The notes below the pieces were generated by a model. The model worked only from the letters and a program-made list of their open reading frames with translations. It was not told where the DNA came from and did not search any database. From an uncultured Prosthecobacter sp. (GTDB taxonomy: Bacteria > Verrucomicrobiota > Verrucomicrobiia > Verrucomicrobiales > Verrucomicrobiaceae), in contig CANNUR010000148.1 in assembly GCA_947523045.1 (NCBI GenBank), positions 1-7,334 on the forward strand: a DNA stretch of 7,334 nt, written 5' to 3'. The position numbers were made by a program, and so were the translations under genes. Below, one piece after another: positions 1-5,366 of the stretch (position 1 is the stretch's first letter; each line of letters starts with the position of its first letter).

Positions 1-153
1 CGTCAGGCCTACAACGATTCGGTCATGAGCTACAACAATGCCCGCGAGGTCTTCCCGGCCAACCTGGTCGCCGGCCTCTTCCAGTTCGCGGCCGCCAGCC
101 TGTTTGAGGTGACCCGCGAGGGCGAGCGCGACGGCGTCAAAGTCCAGTTCTGA
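1..153 (+). CDS. lemA: LemA family protein, C-terminal fragment
   Basis: Open from the window edge in frame 1 and ending at TGA 151-153, this gives the last 50 residues of a LemA protein. The diagnostic tail is visible: a YN..V..YN pattern (AYNDSVMSYNNAREVF) followed by FPANLVAGLFQF and a short charged end. LemA proteins are usually about 190 residues, with one N-terminal membrane helix and a helical-bundle domain; the helix would lie upstream of the window. The exact function is not settled. The gene is followed after 4-37 bases, depending on the start chosen, by an M48 membrane metalloprotease on the same strand. LemA next to an M48 protease is a recurrent pairing, so the two probably act together at the inner membrane. 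That joint role is inferred. Confidence 0.88.
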   Translation, partial: RQAYNDSVMSYNNAREVFPANLVAGLFQFAAASLFEVTREGERDGVKVQF

Positions 154-190
154 CCCGTTGGCCGAGTCGATTCCCGACGCTTCCCGTGCG

Positions 191-2089
191 ATGGACTTTT
201 TTGCCGCGCAGCAACAGGCCCTGACGCGCAGCCGCTGGCTGGTGGTGGGTTTCGCGCTGTGCGTGCTCGGTGTCATCGCCAGCGCCTTTGCCGTGGCGGT
301 GCTGCTCAAGCCCGTGCTCTTCGACTCCGGTCCCCGCATCGCCGACCTGCAGGGAGCCGCCCTGCCCTGGTGGGATCCGCACCTGCTCGGCTGGGTGGCC
401 GCCACGGTCGGCGGCACCATCACCCTCGGCAGTGCCTACAAGCAGGTGCGCCTCGCCGGCGGCGGCAGCGTCGTCGCCCGCGACTTGGGCGGTCGCCCGG
501 TCTCGCCGGGCACGACCGATCCGCTGGAGCGACGCCTGCTCAACGTGGTCGAGGAGATGGCCATCGCTTCGGGGGTGAGTGTGCCGGAGGTCTGGGTGCT
601 TGAGGACGAAGCCGGCATCAATGCCTTTGCTGCCGGCACCGATCCGGCCAACGCGGTGATCGGCGTCACCCGTGGCTGCCTGGAACAGCTCACGCGCGCC
701 GAACTGCAGGGGGTGGTCGCCCACGAGTTCTCCCACATCGTCAACGGCGACATGCGCCTCAACCAGCGGCTCATCGGCTGGGTGTTTGGCCTGATCATGG
801 TCGCCACGGCGGGGCGACTCATCCTTGAATCGCTGCGCCACGTGCGCGTTCGCTCGTCGCGCGATTCCCGCGGCGCCGGCGGGCTCGTGCTGGCCCTGCT
901 TGTGGCCGGTCTGGCCCTCTGGTTGATCGGTTCGATCGGCACCTTCTTCGCCCGCCTGCTGCAGGCGGCGGTGTCACGCGAGCGCGAGTTCCTCGCGGAT
1001 GCCGCGGCGGTGCAGTTCACCCGCGAGCCCTCCGGCATCGCCGGCGCCCTGAAAAAGATCGGCGGCCACTCGGCCCATGGCGTTCTGCACCACGGTCAGG
1101 CGGGCGAGGCCCGGCACCTGTTTTTTGTCGCCAGCGACTTCCTCCGCCTCGGTCTGGCCACGCATCCGCCCCTGCCGGAGCGGATCCGGCGTATTGAGCC
1201 CTCGTGGAACGGCGTCATGTTGGAGCCGGTCAGGCAAGAGGTCGGGGAGGAGGCGATCCGGCCGCTTGCGCCGGCGCCGCCCGTGCTGCCCCTGGTGAAA
1301 ACCCTGGGTTTCACCGAACGCATCGATCCGGCCGTCGGCAGCGCGGTGCGCGAGCTGCTGCAGGCCGAACAAAAGCGCCTCGCCTCCCGCGCGGACGCCC
1401 AGGCCCTGCTCTTCGGTCTGCTCATCGGCCGCGATGAGGCGGCCTGCCAGGGCGCCCTGGTCCGGCTCGCTGAACACGGCGGCGACACCCTTGTGCAGCA
1501 GGCGCTCGACTGGAGCCGGCGCCTGCGCGGGCGTCGCTCCCTGGAAAAACTCGCCCTCCTGGATCTGGCCCTGCCCTGGTTGCGCCACCTGGGTCGCGAG
1601 GGCGCCGGCGAGTTCATCGAACTGACCCGCGCCTTCATCGCCGCCGACGACCAGCTCGATGCCTTCGAGTTCATGCTGCAGAAGGTGATCGAGCGCCAGG
1701 TCGCGGTCGGCGCGGGCCTGCGTCCCCCGGTGCCGGTGCGCCACGCCTCGCTGCGCTCGGTGCATGCCGAGGCGGCGACCCTGCTGCAGGCCTTCGCCCA
1801 GGTGTCGGGCCACCCCGAGGCCCTGAGCGCCGCGGCCGCAGAGTTTCAGCAGCACACCGGACAGCCGCTGCCACCCGCGCCCGCAACCTTGCTGCCTCTG
1901 GCCGAAGTGGCCGCCGCCCTCAAGGAACTCGAGGCCGCCACCCCGATGGTCAAGAGCGCCCTGCTGCGCCTCGGCGTGCGCATCGCCCTTCATGATGGGC
2001 ACCTCAACGACGAGGAACTGGAACTGCTGCGCGCCACCGCCGAAGCCATCGGCGCCCCCGTTCCGCCGCTCGCCCGTGTGATTCGGTGA
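191..2089 (+). CDS. Membrane M48 family metalloprotease with TerB-like C-terminal segment
   Basis: This is a zinc metalloprotease of the M48 (HtpX/Ste24-like) superfamily, 632 residues from ATG 191. A TTG at 158 in the same frame would add 11 residues. The ATG is preferred because relatives begin with an M-(D/N)-F-F motif, as here (MDFFAAQQ); neither start has a good Shine-Dalgarno site. Four hydrophobic segments lie near residues 17-39, 65-82, 193-212 and 230-254. The zinc site HEFSH is at 178-182, just before segment 3, and the third ligand is probably Glu266 in REREFLAD, after segment 4. The peptidase part ends near residue 340 (HPPLPERIRRIEP). About 290 further residues are mostly helical and unrecognised, except the last 50 (IALHDGHLNDEELELLRA), which resemble a TerB-like module. 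Family knowledge suggests membrane protein quality control; the substrate is unknown. An intact active site argues for a working enzyme. Confidence 0.9.
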   Translation: MDFFAAQQQALTRSRWLVVGFALCVLGVIASAFAVAVLLKPVLFDSGPRIADLQGAALPWWDPHLLGWVAATVGGTITLGSAYKQVRLAGGGSVVARDLGGRPVSPGTTDPLERRLLNVVEEMAIASGVSVPEVWVLEDEAGINAFAAGTDPANAVIGVTRGCLEQLTRAELQGVVAHEFSHIVNGDMRLNQRLIGWVFGLIMVATAGRLILESLRHVRVRSSRDSRGAGGLVLALLVAGLALWLIGSIGTFFARLLQAAVSREREFLADAAAVQFTREPSGIAGALKKIGGHSAHGVLHHGQAGEARHLFFVASDFLRLGLATHPPLPERIRRIEPSWNGVMLEPVRQEVGEEAIRPLAPAPPVLPLVKTLGFTERIDPAVGSAVRELLQAEQKRLASRADAQALLFGLLIGRDEAACQGALVRLAEHGGDTLVQQALDWSRRLRGRRSLEKLALLDLALPWLRHLGREGAGEFIELTRAFIAADDQLDAFEFMLQKVIERQVAVGAGLRPPVPVRHASLRSVHAEAATLLQAFAQVSGHPEALSAAAAEFQQHTGQPLPPAPATLLPLAEVAAALKELEAATPMVKSALLRLGVRIALHDGHLNDEELELLRATAEAIGAPVPPLARVIR

Positions 2090-2099
2090 GGCGGGTGGA

Positions 2100-2380
2100 G
2101 AGGGCCTACGGAAGACACGAACTGCCCGGAAGGCAGGAAGGCAGAGGTGGCAGTCGGGAGGCTTCACCGGCTAGGGCGGAGCGGAAGTTTTGAACCGAAA
2201 ACCCCGAAAAGGAAGAGTCCGCAGATTTCGCAGATTTTCAGAGGTGAACCCAGCGGCGAGGAGTGTACCGCCTAGGCGCATGGAGTGACGAGCGACTCCC
2301 TGCGAAATTGGACATTCCTTGTTCGATATTGGCTATTCCAGATTGGACGGATCGGAAGTTTTGAACCGCTGATGGGACGC
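2100..2380. repeat. Long dispersed direct repeat, copy 1
   Basis: This non-coding repeat begins 10 bases after the M48 stop codon and matches 3196-3465 collinearly. Shared blocks are: GAGGGCCTACGGAA (2100-2113); an 18-bp block at 2201-2218; a 32-bp identical block at 2227-2258; a 36-bp identical block at 2308-2343; and GAACCGCTGAT (2363-2373). Spacings between blocks agree within a base except for a 9-bp difference between 2218 and 2227. A 16-bp direct repeat, CGGAAGTTTTGAACCG, also bounds the core of this copy (2182-2197 and 2353-2368). The right end shades into the GAACCGC-type repeat found elsewhere in the window. Open frames across this stretch are repeat artefacts, not genes. Confidence 0.88.
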
Positions 2381-2488
2381 GGATGCGGAAGGGGAGGGGC
2401 GGCTCCCGTAGCGGAAAGTGTCCGGCTTCCCGGACTTGGGGGGGGCGTGGCGCACCGTCTAAACCCTGCGGTTGGAAACCGCTATCGT
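2381..2488. other. G-rich spacer upstream of the toxin-antitoxin pair
   Basis: No gene is seen here. The stretch has a run of eight G (2438-2445) and two small hairpins: GTCCGG/CCGGAC with a four-base loop (2420-2435), and GCGGTT/AACCGC with a three-base loop (2468-2482). Neither is followed by a T tract, so neither looks like an intrinsic terminator. The second hairpin ends just before the candidate vapBC promoter and could be part of it or simply a scrap of the GAACCGC repeat family. Confidence 0.4.
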
Positions 2489-2517
2489 TTGCATAAAAGC
2501 ATATTGATGCTTTTATG
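2489..2517 (+). promoter_or_regulatory. Candidate vapBC promoter and autoregulatory operator
   Basis: A perfect inverted repeat, CATAAAAGCAT (2492-2502), four bases ATTG, then ATGCTTTTATG (2507-2517), lies immediately before the antitoxin start at 2522. It is much more AT-rich than its surroundings. Ribbon-helix-helix antitoxins typically repress their own operon by binding such palindromes, so this is the likely operator. A plausible -35 TTGCAT (2489-2494) and a weak -10 TTTATG (2512-2517), spaced by 17 bases, overlap it. If used, transcription would begin at or very near the ATG, giving a leaderless message; this fits the absence of a Shine-Dalgarno site. The palindrome is seen directly; the promoter assignment is inferred. 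Confidence 0.65.
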
Positions 2518-2521
2518 TTTC

Positions 2522-2776
2522 ATGAGGACGACCTTGGATCTACCAGATGAGCTCTTTCGCCAGCTCAAGGCGGAGGCGGGCTTGAGTGGTCGCAAGCTGA
2601 AGGACCTCGTCACGGAATTCATTGAGCGCGGCCTGGCAACCCGGTCGGCCACGCCCGCACGGTCGCGCAGTCCCTTGCCGATGGTGCGACCGCCCACGGG
2701 CAGGCCGCACCCGGCCCTGAGCAACGCCGAGTTGGAGAGCCTGCTCACCCTGGAGGATTCTCATGCCGGCTCGTGA
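2522..2776 (+). CDS. vapB: VapB-type ribbon-helix-helix antitoxin
   Basis: This 84-residue antitoxin would pair with the PIN toxin that follows. The start MRTTLDLPDELF is the usual opening of a ribbon-helix-helix DNA-binding fold: residues 2-6 form the beta strand, followed by helices at about 8-20 (DELFRQLKAEAGLSGR) and 24-38 (KLKDLVTEFIERGL). The C-terminal half (40-84) is proline/arginine-rich and then acidic (NAELESLLTLEDSH), as expected for the toxin-neutralising tail. The frame is open upstream to 2285, but that extension runs through repeat DNA and the operator palindrome and is not family-like, so the ATG at 2522 is chosen. Its end overlaps the toxin start by 14 bases, suggesting translational coupling. 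Autoregulation through the palindrome at 2492-2517 is likely. Confidence 0.85.
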   Translation: MRTTLDLPDELFRQLKAEAGLSGRKLKDLVTEFIERGLATRSATPARSRSPLPMVRPPTGRPHPALSNAELESLLTLEDSHAGS

Positions 2777-3197
2777 TCTGCCCGACCTGAATGTCTGGCT
2801 GGCCTTGGTCGATGCTGACCACCAGCACCACGCCCGTGCCCGACATTACTGGCAAACCGAGGCGGCGGAGCTGGTGGCCTTTTGCCGCGTTTCCATGCTC
2901 GGGCTGCTGCGTCTGCTCAGCCATGCCAAGGTCATGCGCGGTGCGCCCTTCACCCCCGCGCAAGCCTGGCAAGCCTATGAGGCCTTTCGCGCCCTGCCCG
3001 AAGTCACCTTTCTGGCGGAGCACCCGCGGCTGGAGTCGCAGTTCCGAGCCTGGACCGAGCGGCCCGACTGCCCTTCGCATCGCTGGACGGATGCCTGGCT
3101 GGCTGCCCTCGCCGCCACCACCGGCAGCCGCCTCGTCTCCTTCGACAGCGATTTCCACAGCTTCCCCGGTCTCGCTTTTCTCCATCTCGCGGCTTGA
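2763..3197 (+). CDS. vapC: VapC-type PIN-domain ribonuclease toxin
   Basis: This 144-residue PIN-domain protein is the expected toxin partner of the antitoxin it overlaps by 14 bases. PIN toxins cut specific RNAs, commonly tRNA or rRNA, using an acidic Mg2+ site; the target here cannot be read from sequence. Visible acidic positions are Asp8 (LPDLNVWLALVD), Asp110 (WTDAWLAAL) and Asp128/Asp130 (SFDSDF). The position where many PIN proteins have Glu is occupied by RVSMLGLLRLL (42-52), with no acid; this resembles the subfamily with an LGxLRLLT motif. The length is normal and the frame intact, so it is probably active. The stop codon TGA (3195-3197) is itself the start of the downstream long repeat. 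Confidence 0.87.
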   Translation: MPARDLPDLNVWLALVDADHQHHARARHYWQTEAAELVAFCRVSMLGLLRLLSHAKVMRGAPFTPAQAWQAYEAFRALPEVTFLAEHPRLESQFRAWTERPDCPSHRWTDAWLAALAATTGSRLVSFDSDFHSFPGLAFLHLAA

Positions 3198-3465
3198 GGG
3201 CCTACGGAACAGACGGAAAGCCCGGAAGGGCAGGGAAGCTGTCGCGGAAGTCATGAGACCTCTCCGGCTTGAAAAACGCCGGTTTTCAACCGCTGACCCC
3301 GAAAAGGAAGAGTTCGCAGATTTTCAGAGGTGAACCCAGCGGCGCGGAGTGTCCGCTTGAACGCGTGGAACGGCCAGTGACTCCCTTCGAACTTGGACAT
3401 TCCTTGTTCGATATTGGCTATTCCAGATCGGACGGGTCGGAGGTTTGGAACCGCTGATAGGACGC
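3196..3465. repeat. Long dispersed direct repeat, copy 2
   Basis: This is the second copy of the repeat at 2100-2380, in the same orientation. It starts within the VapC stop codon (GAGGGCCTACGGAA, 3196-3209). Matching blocks are at 3296-3313, 3313-3344 (32 bp identical to 2227-2258), 3393-3428 (36 bp identical to 2308-2343) and 3448-3458. It lacks about 9 bp present in copy 1 near 2218-2227. Between the identical blocks the copies have diverged, which suggests either an old duplication or selection on the blocks. No gene is credible here; short open frames on both strands are repeat translations. Confidence 0.88.
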
Positions 3466-3483
3466 TGATCTGAATGAGCAAGT

Positions 3484-3514
3484 GAACCGCAGATGTCGCC
3501 GATGGGCGCAGATG
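3484..3514. repeat. GAACCGCAGATG-type repeat, left copy bounding the KilA-N segment
   Basis: These 31 bases match 4722-4752 at 30 of 31 positions, differing at the 13th base (T here, A there). A third version, with a 10-bp extra unit, occurs at 4930-4969. The repeat opens with GAACCGCAGATG and contains CGCAGATG-like units at about 10-11 base spacing. It lies 18 bases after the long repeat copy 2, whose own end (GAACCGCTGAT...GACGC, 3448-3465) is built on the same pattern. No inverted partner was found between here and the KilA-N gene. Confidence 0.8.
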
Positions 3515-3549
3515 TTCTTGGTGGGGGTCCACCTCCGTGCTCAACGGCG

Positions 3550-3696
3550 TCATCGGTGGTCCACCTCACGCGAAGGTAGCGAGCACTTCCCGACCGTGAT
3601 CCCTGGAACTTTGGCCATGGCTATGTCGGACTGGCCGGTGACTCCGTGTGAGCCAGTCACTGGGAGGGGCCCCACGCGAATCTCCCCGGCCTTCAT
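3550..3696 (-). pseudogene. Possible hsdS stub (type I restriction specificity subunit fragment)
   Basis: This 48-residue frame starts at ATG 3696-3694, overlapping the KilA-N stop as ATGA, and ends at TGA 3552-3550. Residues 9-37 (GPLPVTGSHGVTGQSD, then a PGITVGK stretch) resemble the G-P-x-PVYGSxGVxG ... GPGIxIGRKG core of type I specificity-subunit target-recognition domains. A complete HsdS has about 400 residues with two such domains; here the lead-in residues and everything after VGK are missing. The resemblance is from memory of the motif and is short, so it could be chance. Its position directly after KilA-N, with an overlapping start, supports the idea of a collapsed hsdS gene. Confidence 0.45.
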
Positions 3697-4535
3697 TCCG
3701 CGCCTCCCTTCAACGGTTGCGCGCTTCGCGCGGTGAGGGTCTGCATCTGGCGGATTGCAATCGCATTGAGGCGTTTCAGTCGGTCGCCCTGGGCCAGCCC
3801 CATGTGGATGAACTCGGCGTTCATGTTCTCTAGGTTCGCGAGGACGAGGAGTTGTTCCAGCGTGGCGTGATCGCGCATGTTGCCCTCAAGGCCGGGGTTG
3901 GCGTCGCGCCATTCGCGGGCGGTCTGGCCAAAGAGGGCGACGTTGAGCAGGTCGGCTTCATTGGCGTAGGTGATGGCAGCCTGCTTTGCGGTGACCTCGG
4001 GCGGGATGAGGTGGGTCTGGATGGCGTCGGTATGGAGGCGGTAATTGATCTTCGCCAGCGTGCGATTGAGGTTCCAAGCGAGCGAAAGGCGGCGGTTCTC
4101 GTCTTCCTTGAGACGCTGGAATTCCTTGATCAGGTAGAGTTTGAATTCCACCGAGACCCATGAGGCGAATTCAAAGGCCACATCGATGTGGGCGTAGGTG
4201 CCTCCGTAGCGCCCTGCTCTGGAGACGATGCCAGTGGCGGCGGTCTTCTCGATCCACTGCTTCGGGGTGAGGGTGAAGCTGTTCAGGCCGGCCTGCTTTT
4301 TAATCCCGTCGAATTCGACGGGATTAAAACCGGGGTTGTGGAGTTGCTCCCAGATGCCGAGGAGCTCCAGCGTGTTGCGGTTGCGGAGCCAGTTGCGAAT
4401 GAGGTCGTCCGGGTGATCGGCATTCTTCGACTTGGCGATGTCCGTGAGCGAAATGTAGTCCTCGATTCCGTGTCGGATGATGGTGATCTCCGTGTCCCTC
4501 ACGTGGATCGTGGCGCTGGTCGGCTTCCTTTTCAT
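3693..4535 (-). CDS. KilA-N domain protein
   Basis: This 280-residue protein starts at ATG 4535 with a clear AAGAGG Shine-Dalgarno site eight bases upstream (4544-4549). The KilA-N domain, a DNA-binding fold common in phage and large DNA-virus proteins, covers about residues 10-140. Family signatures include DYISLTDIAK (26-35), NWLRNRNTLELLGIWEQLHNP, QAGLNSFTLTPKQWIEKT, RAGRYGGTYAHIDVAFEFASW and the FKLYLIKEFQRLK helix. The rest (145-280) is a helical domain of the same family (LNVALFGQTAREWR, LENMNAEFIHMGL). Its role is not established; DNA binding or antirepression are candidates. It overlaps by ATGA with a short frame at each end, and those resemble hsdM and hsdS stubs, so it may be the intact survivor of a type I restriction-modification operon. 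Its base composition is less GC-rich than the flanking core genes, which fits transfer. A perfect 32-bp palindrome lies at residues 69-80. Confidence 0.87.
   Translation of the reverse strand: MKRKPTSATIHVRDTEITIIRHGIEDYISLTDIAKSKNADHPDDLIRNWLRNRNTLELLGIWEQLHNPGFNPVEFDGIKKQAGLNSFTLTPKQWIEKTAATGIVSRAGRYGGTYAHIDVAFEFASWVSVEFKLYLIKEFQRLKEDENRRLSLAWNLNRTLAKINYRLHTDAIQTHLIPPEVTAKQAAITYANEADLLNVALFGQTAREWRDANPGLEGNMRDHATLEQLLVLANLENMNAEFIHMGLAQGDRLKRLNAIAIRQMQTLTARSAQPLKGGAE
4298..4329. repeat. Perfect 32-bp palindrome inside the KilA-N gene
   Basis: All 16 base pairs match around a centre between 4313 and 4314 (GAATTC, 4311-4316), from TTTTAATCCCGTCG on the left to CGACGGGATTAAAA on the right. 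Pairing fails at 4297/4330. It encodes FNPVEFDGIKK, which looks like normal family sequence and not an inserted peptide. Each arm ends in A on its 3' side, so it is not a terminator on either strand. Confidence 0.95.
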
Positions 4536-4615
4536 GCGGCGATCCTCTTGCGGATGCCTCCGAGGGCATCCCAGATCCAGGATTCGAGGGCTGAGTCCTT
4601 GGCAGCGTCAGGCAT
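4532..4615 (-). pseudogene. Possible hsdM stub (type I methyltransferase fragment)
   Basis: This 27-residue frame starts at ATG 4615-4613 and ends at a TGA overlapping the KilA-N start (ATGA, 4535-4532). The peptide, MPDAAKDSALESWIWDA followed by LGGIRKRIAA, closely resembles the opening of one class of type I HsdM proteins (ALESWIWDAACSIRG...), then departs from it and stops. HsdM normally has about 500 residues, so almost the whole gene would be missing, perhaps through an internal deletion that kept the coupled stop codon. No strong Shine-Dalgarno site precedes it. It might still be translated as a leader that couples to KilA-N. The match is short and recalled from memory, so the call is tentative. 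Confidence 0.5.
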
Positions 4616-4627
4616 GAAGGTTTTGAG

Positions 4628-4666
4628 ATTATTCCCTATTCAAGCGGCTTGAGCGACTTTAGGCAA
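4628..4666 (-). promoter_or_regulatory. Candidate promoter/operator for the KilA-N unit
   Basis: Upstream of the short frame at 4615 lies a perfect small palindrome, TCAAGC-G-GCTTGA (4640-4652). On the minus strand a -10-like AATAAT (4633-4628) lies just downstream of it and a TTGCCT (4666-4661) upstream. The distance between the two hexamers (27 bases) is wrong for one standard promoter, so only one of them can belong to it. A regulator binding the palindrome is a guess; nothing else in 4667-4721 is recognisable. Confidence 0.25.
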
Positions 4667-4721
4667 GCGCATCAGTCCAGAGATTGCCTGTTTCCGTGGC
4701 GTTTCCAGTCGCAAGCCAGGG

Positions 4722-4864
4722 GAACCGCAGATGACGCCGATGGGCGCAGATGGGTTTCGGAACGGATCAAGCGAGTGGGATCGAAGCGCGGGGCTGGATC
4801 ATTCGGCCGCTTGCAGATCTTCGCACCTTCAAGGATCTGCGCTCGGCTGCGACATCTGCGGTTC
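4722..4864. mobile_element. Internally deleted GxxExxY-type element (MITE-like)
   Basis: The segment begins with GAACCGCAGATG (4722-4733) and ends with its exact inverse, CATCTGCGGTTC (4853-4864). Its first roughly 70 bases align with the left end of the intact element at 4930 (minus a 10-bp repeat unit). On the minus strand they read as the same tail: PAPRFDPTRLIRSETHLRPSAS here, compared with TPRLESKRFIRSETHLRPSAS in the intact gene. The body of the gene, including the GxxExxY motif and the nuclease residues, is missing. It is therefore best read as a relic or non-autonomous derivative of the neighbouring element. The 60 bases to the intact element (4865-4924) hold nothing recognisable. Confidence 0.72.
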
Positions 4865-4924
4865 AACGCGGTGCATCAGGTCGGGAAGACGCTTTCGGCC
4901 TCGGTTCAATCTTCTTCAGAAGGC

Positions 4925-5366
4925 AGGTCAACCGCAGATGACGCCGATGGACGCAGATGGACGCAGATGGGTTTCGGAACGGATGAAGCGCTTGGACTCG
5001 AGGCGCGGCGTGGCGAAATTGAGAAGCAGAGCGCGTTCAAAGCCGGTGGCTTTCAAGTAGTGGATCACCTGCGCGGATTCCACGTCGGTGAGCGACTTGA
5101 TCGCCTTGAGTTCGACGATGATCGAGCCGTGGCAGACGAAATCGGCCCGGTAAGGTGTGCCCAGTGGGTGACCCTTGTAAGAGATGGGGATCGAATGTTC
5201 CCGAACGAAGGGAATCCTTCTGCGGCCCAACTCCACTTCCAGGGCATCCTGATACACGCCTTCCAGAAAGCCGCTGCCAAGCTCGCGATGAACCTCCATG
5301 GCTGCGCCAATGATCGCGTACGTTTCCGGGTCCTTCTGTGCATCTGCGTTCATCTGCGGTTGACCT
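4925..5366. mobile_element. GxxExxY element with 17-bp terminal inverted repeats
   Basis: The left end AGGTCAACCGCAGATGA (4925-4941) is the exact reverse complement of the right end (5350-5366). Inside each end are further CGCAGATG units at about 10-base steps (4946-4968 on the left, 5341-5349 on the right). The 442-bp unit contains one gene on the minus strand. It lies 10 bases beyond the M20 stop codon. No obvious target-site duplication was found. The gene does not look like a transposase, so the element may be mobilised in trans or spread by recombination between repeats. Confidence 0.75.
4928..5353 (-). CDS. GxxExxY protein, PD-(D/E)XK nuclease fold
   Basis: This 141-residue protein belongs to the GxxExxY family, which carries a PD-(D/E)XK-like fold. 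The name motif is at residues 28-34 (GFLEGVY). The nuclease-like core is Asp71 (YRADFV) and Glu81-x-Lys83 (IIVELKAIK), followed by the conserved QVIHYLKATG. These key residues are present, so catalytic ability is plausible, but the cellular role and substrate are unknown. The start at ATG 5353 is chosen because the family-like sequence begins soon after it and AAGG lies 10 bases upstream; a GTG at 5380 would overlap the M20 stop. Both start and stop codons fall inside the element's terminal inverted repeats. The first residues (MNADAQKD) and the last 20 or so (RSETHLRPSAS...) are repeat-encoded. It could be read through from the upstream M20 gene, 23 bases away. Confidence 0.85.
   Translation of the reverse strand: MNADAQKDPETYAIIGAAMEVHRELGSGFLEGVYQDALEVELGRRRIPFVREHSIPISYKGHPLGTPYRADFVCHGSIIVELKAIKSLTDVESAQVIHYLKATGFERALLLNFATPRLESKRFIRSETHLRPSASIGVICG

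Noticed and set aside
974..2167. Minus-strand open frame opposite the M48 gene
   Set aside because: It is an antisense shadow of a GC-rich gene with clear zinc-site motifs on the plus strand; its start lies in repeat DNA.
2285..2521. In-frame upstream extension of the antitoxin (79 extra residues)
   Set aside because: It runs through repeat DNA, a G-rich spacer and the operator palindrome, and has no family-like sequence; the family start is at 2522.
3526..3567. Two GGTCCACCTC copies with short GGTGG/CCACC hairpins
   Set aside because: They are short and without a clear functional context; they may be leftover repeat sequence.
3251..3569. Minus-strand open frames of about 80-100 codons across long repeat copy 2
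   Set aside because: Their sequence is translated repeat; the matching region of copy 1 does not keep the same frames.
3641..3663. Inverted repeat GTGACT...AGTCAC downstream of the KilA-N stop as a terminator
   Set aside because: The stem is only six pairs with a long loop and no T tract.
3482..3736. Plus-strand 84-codon frame
   Set aside because: It starts in the GAACCGCAGATG repeat and runs antisense to the hsdS-like stub and the KilA-N end; no family resemblance.
4930..4969. CGCAGATG units at about 10-base spacing as a CRISPR array
   Set aside because: The units are adjacent tandem repeats with no unique spacers, and no cas genes are present.
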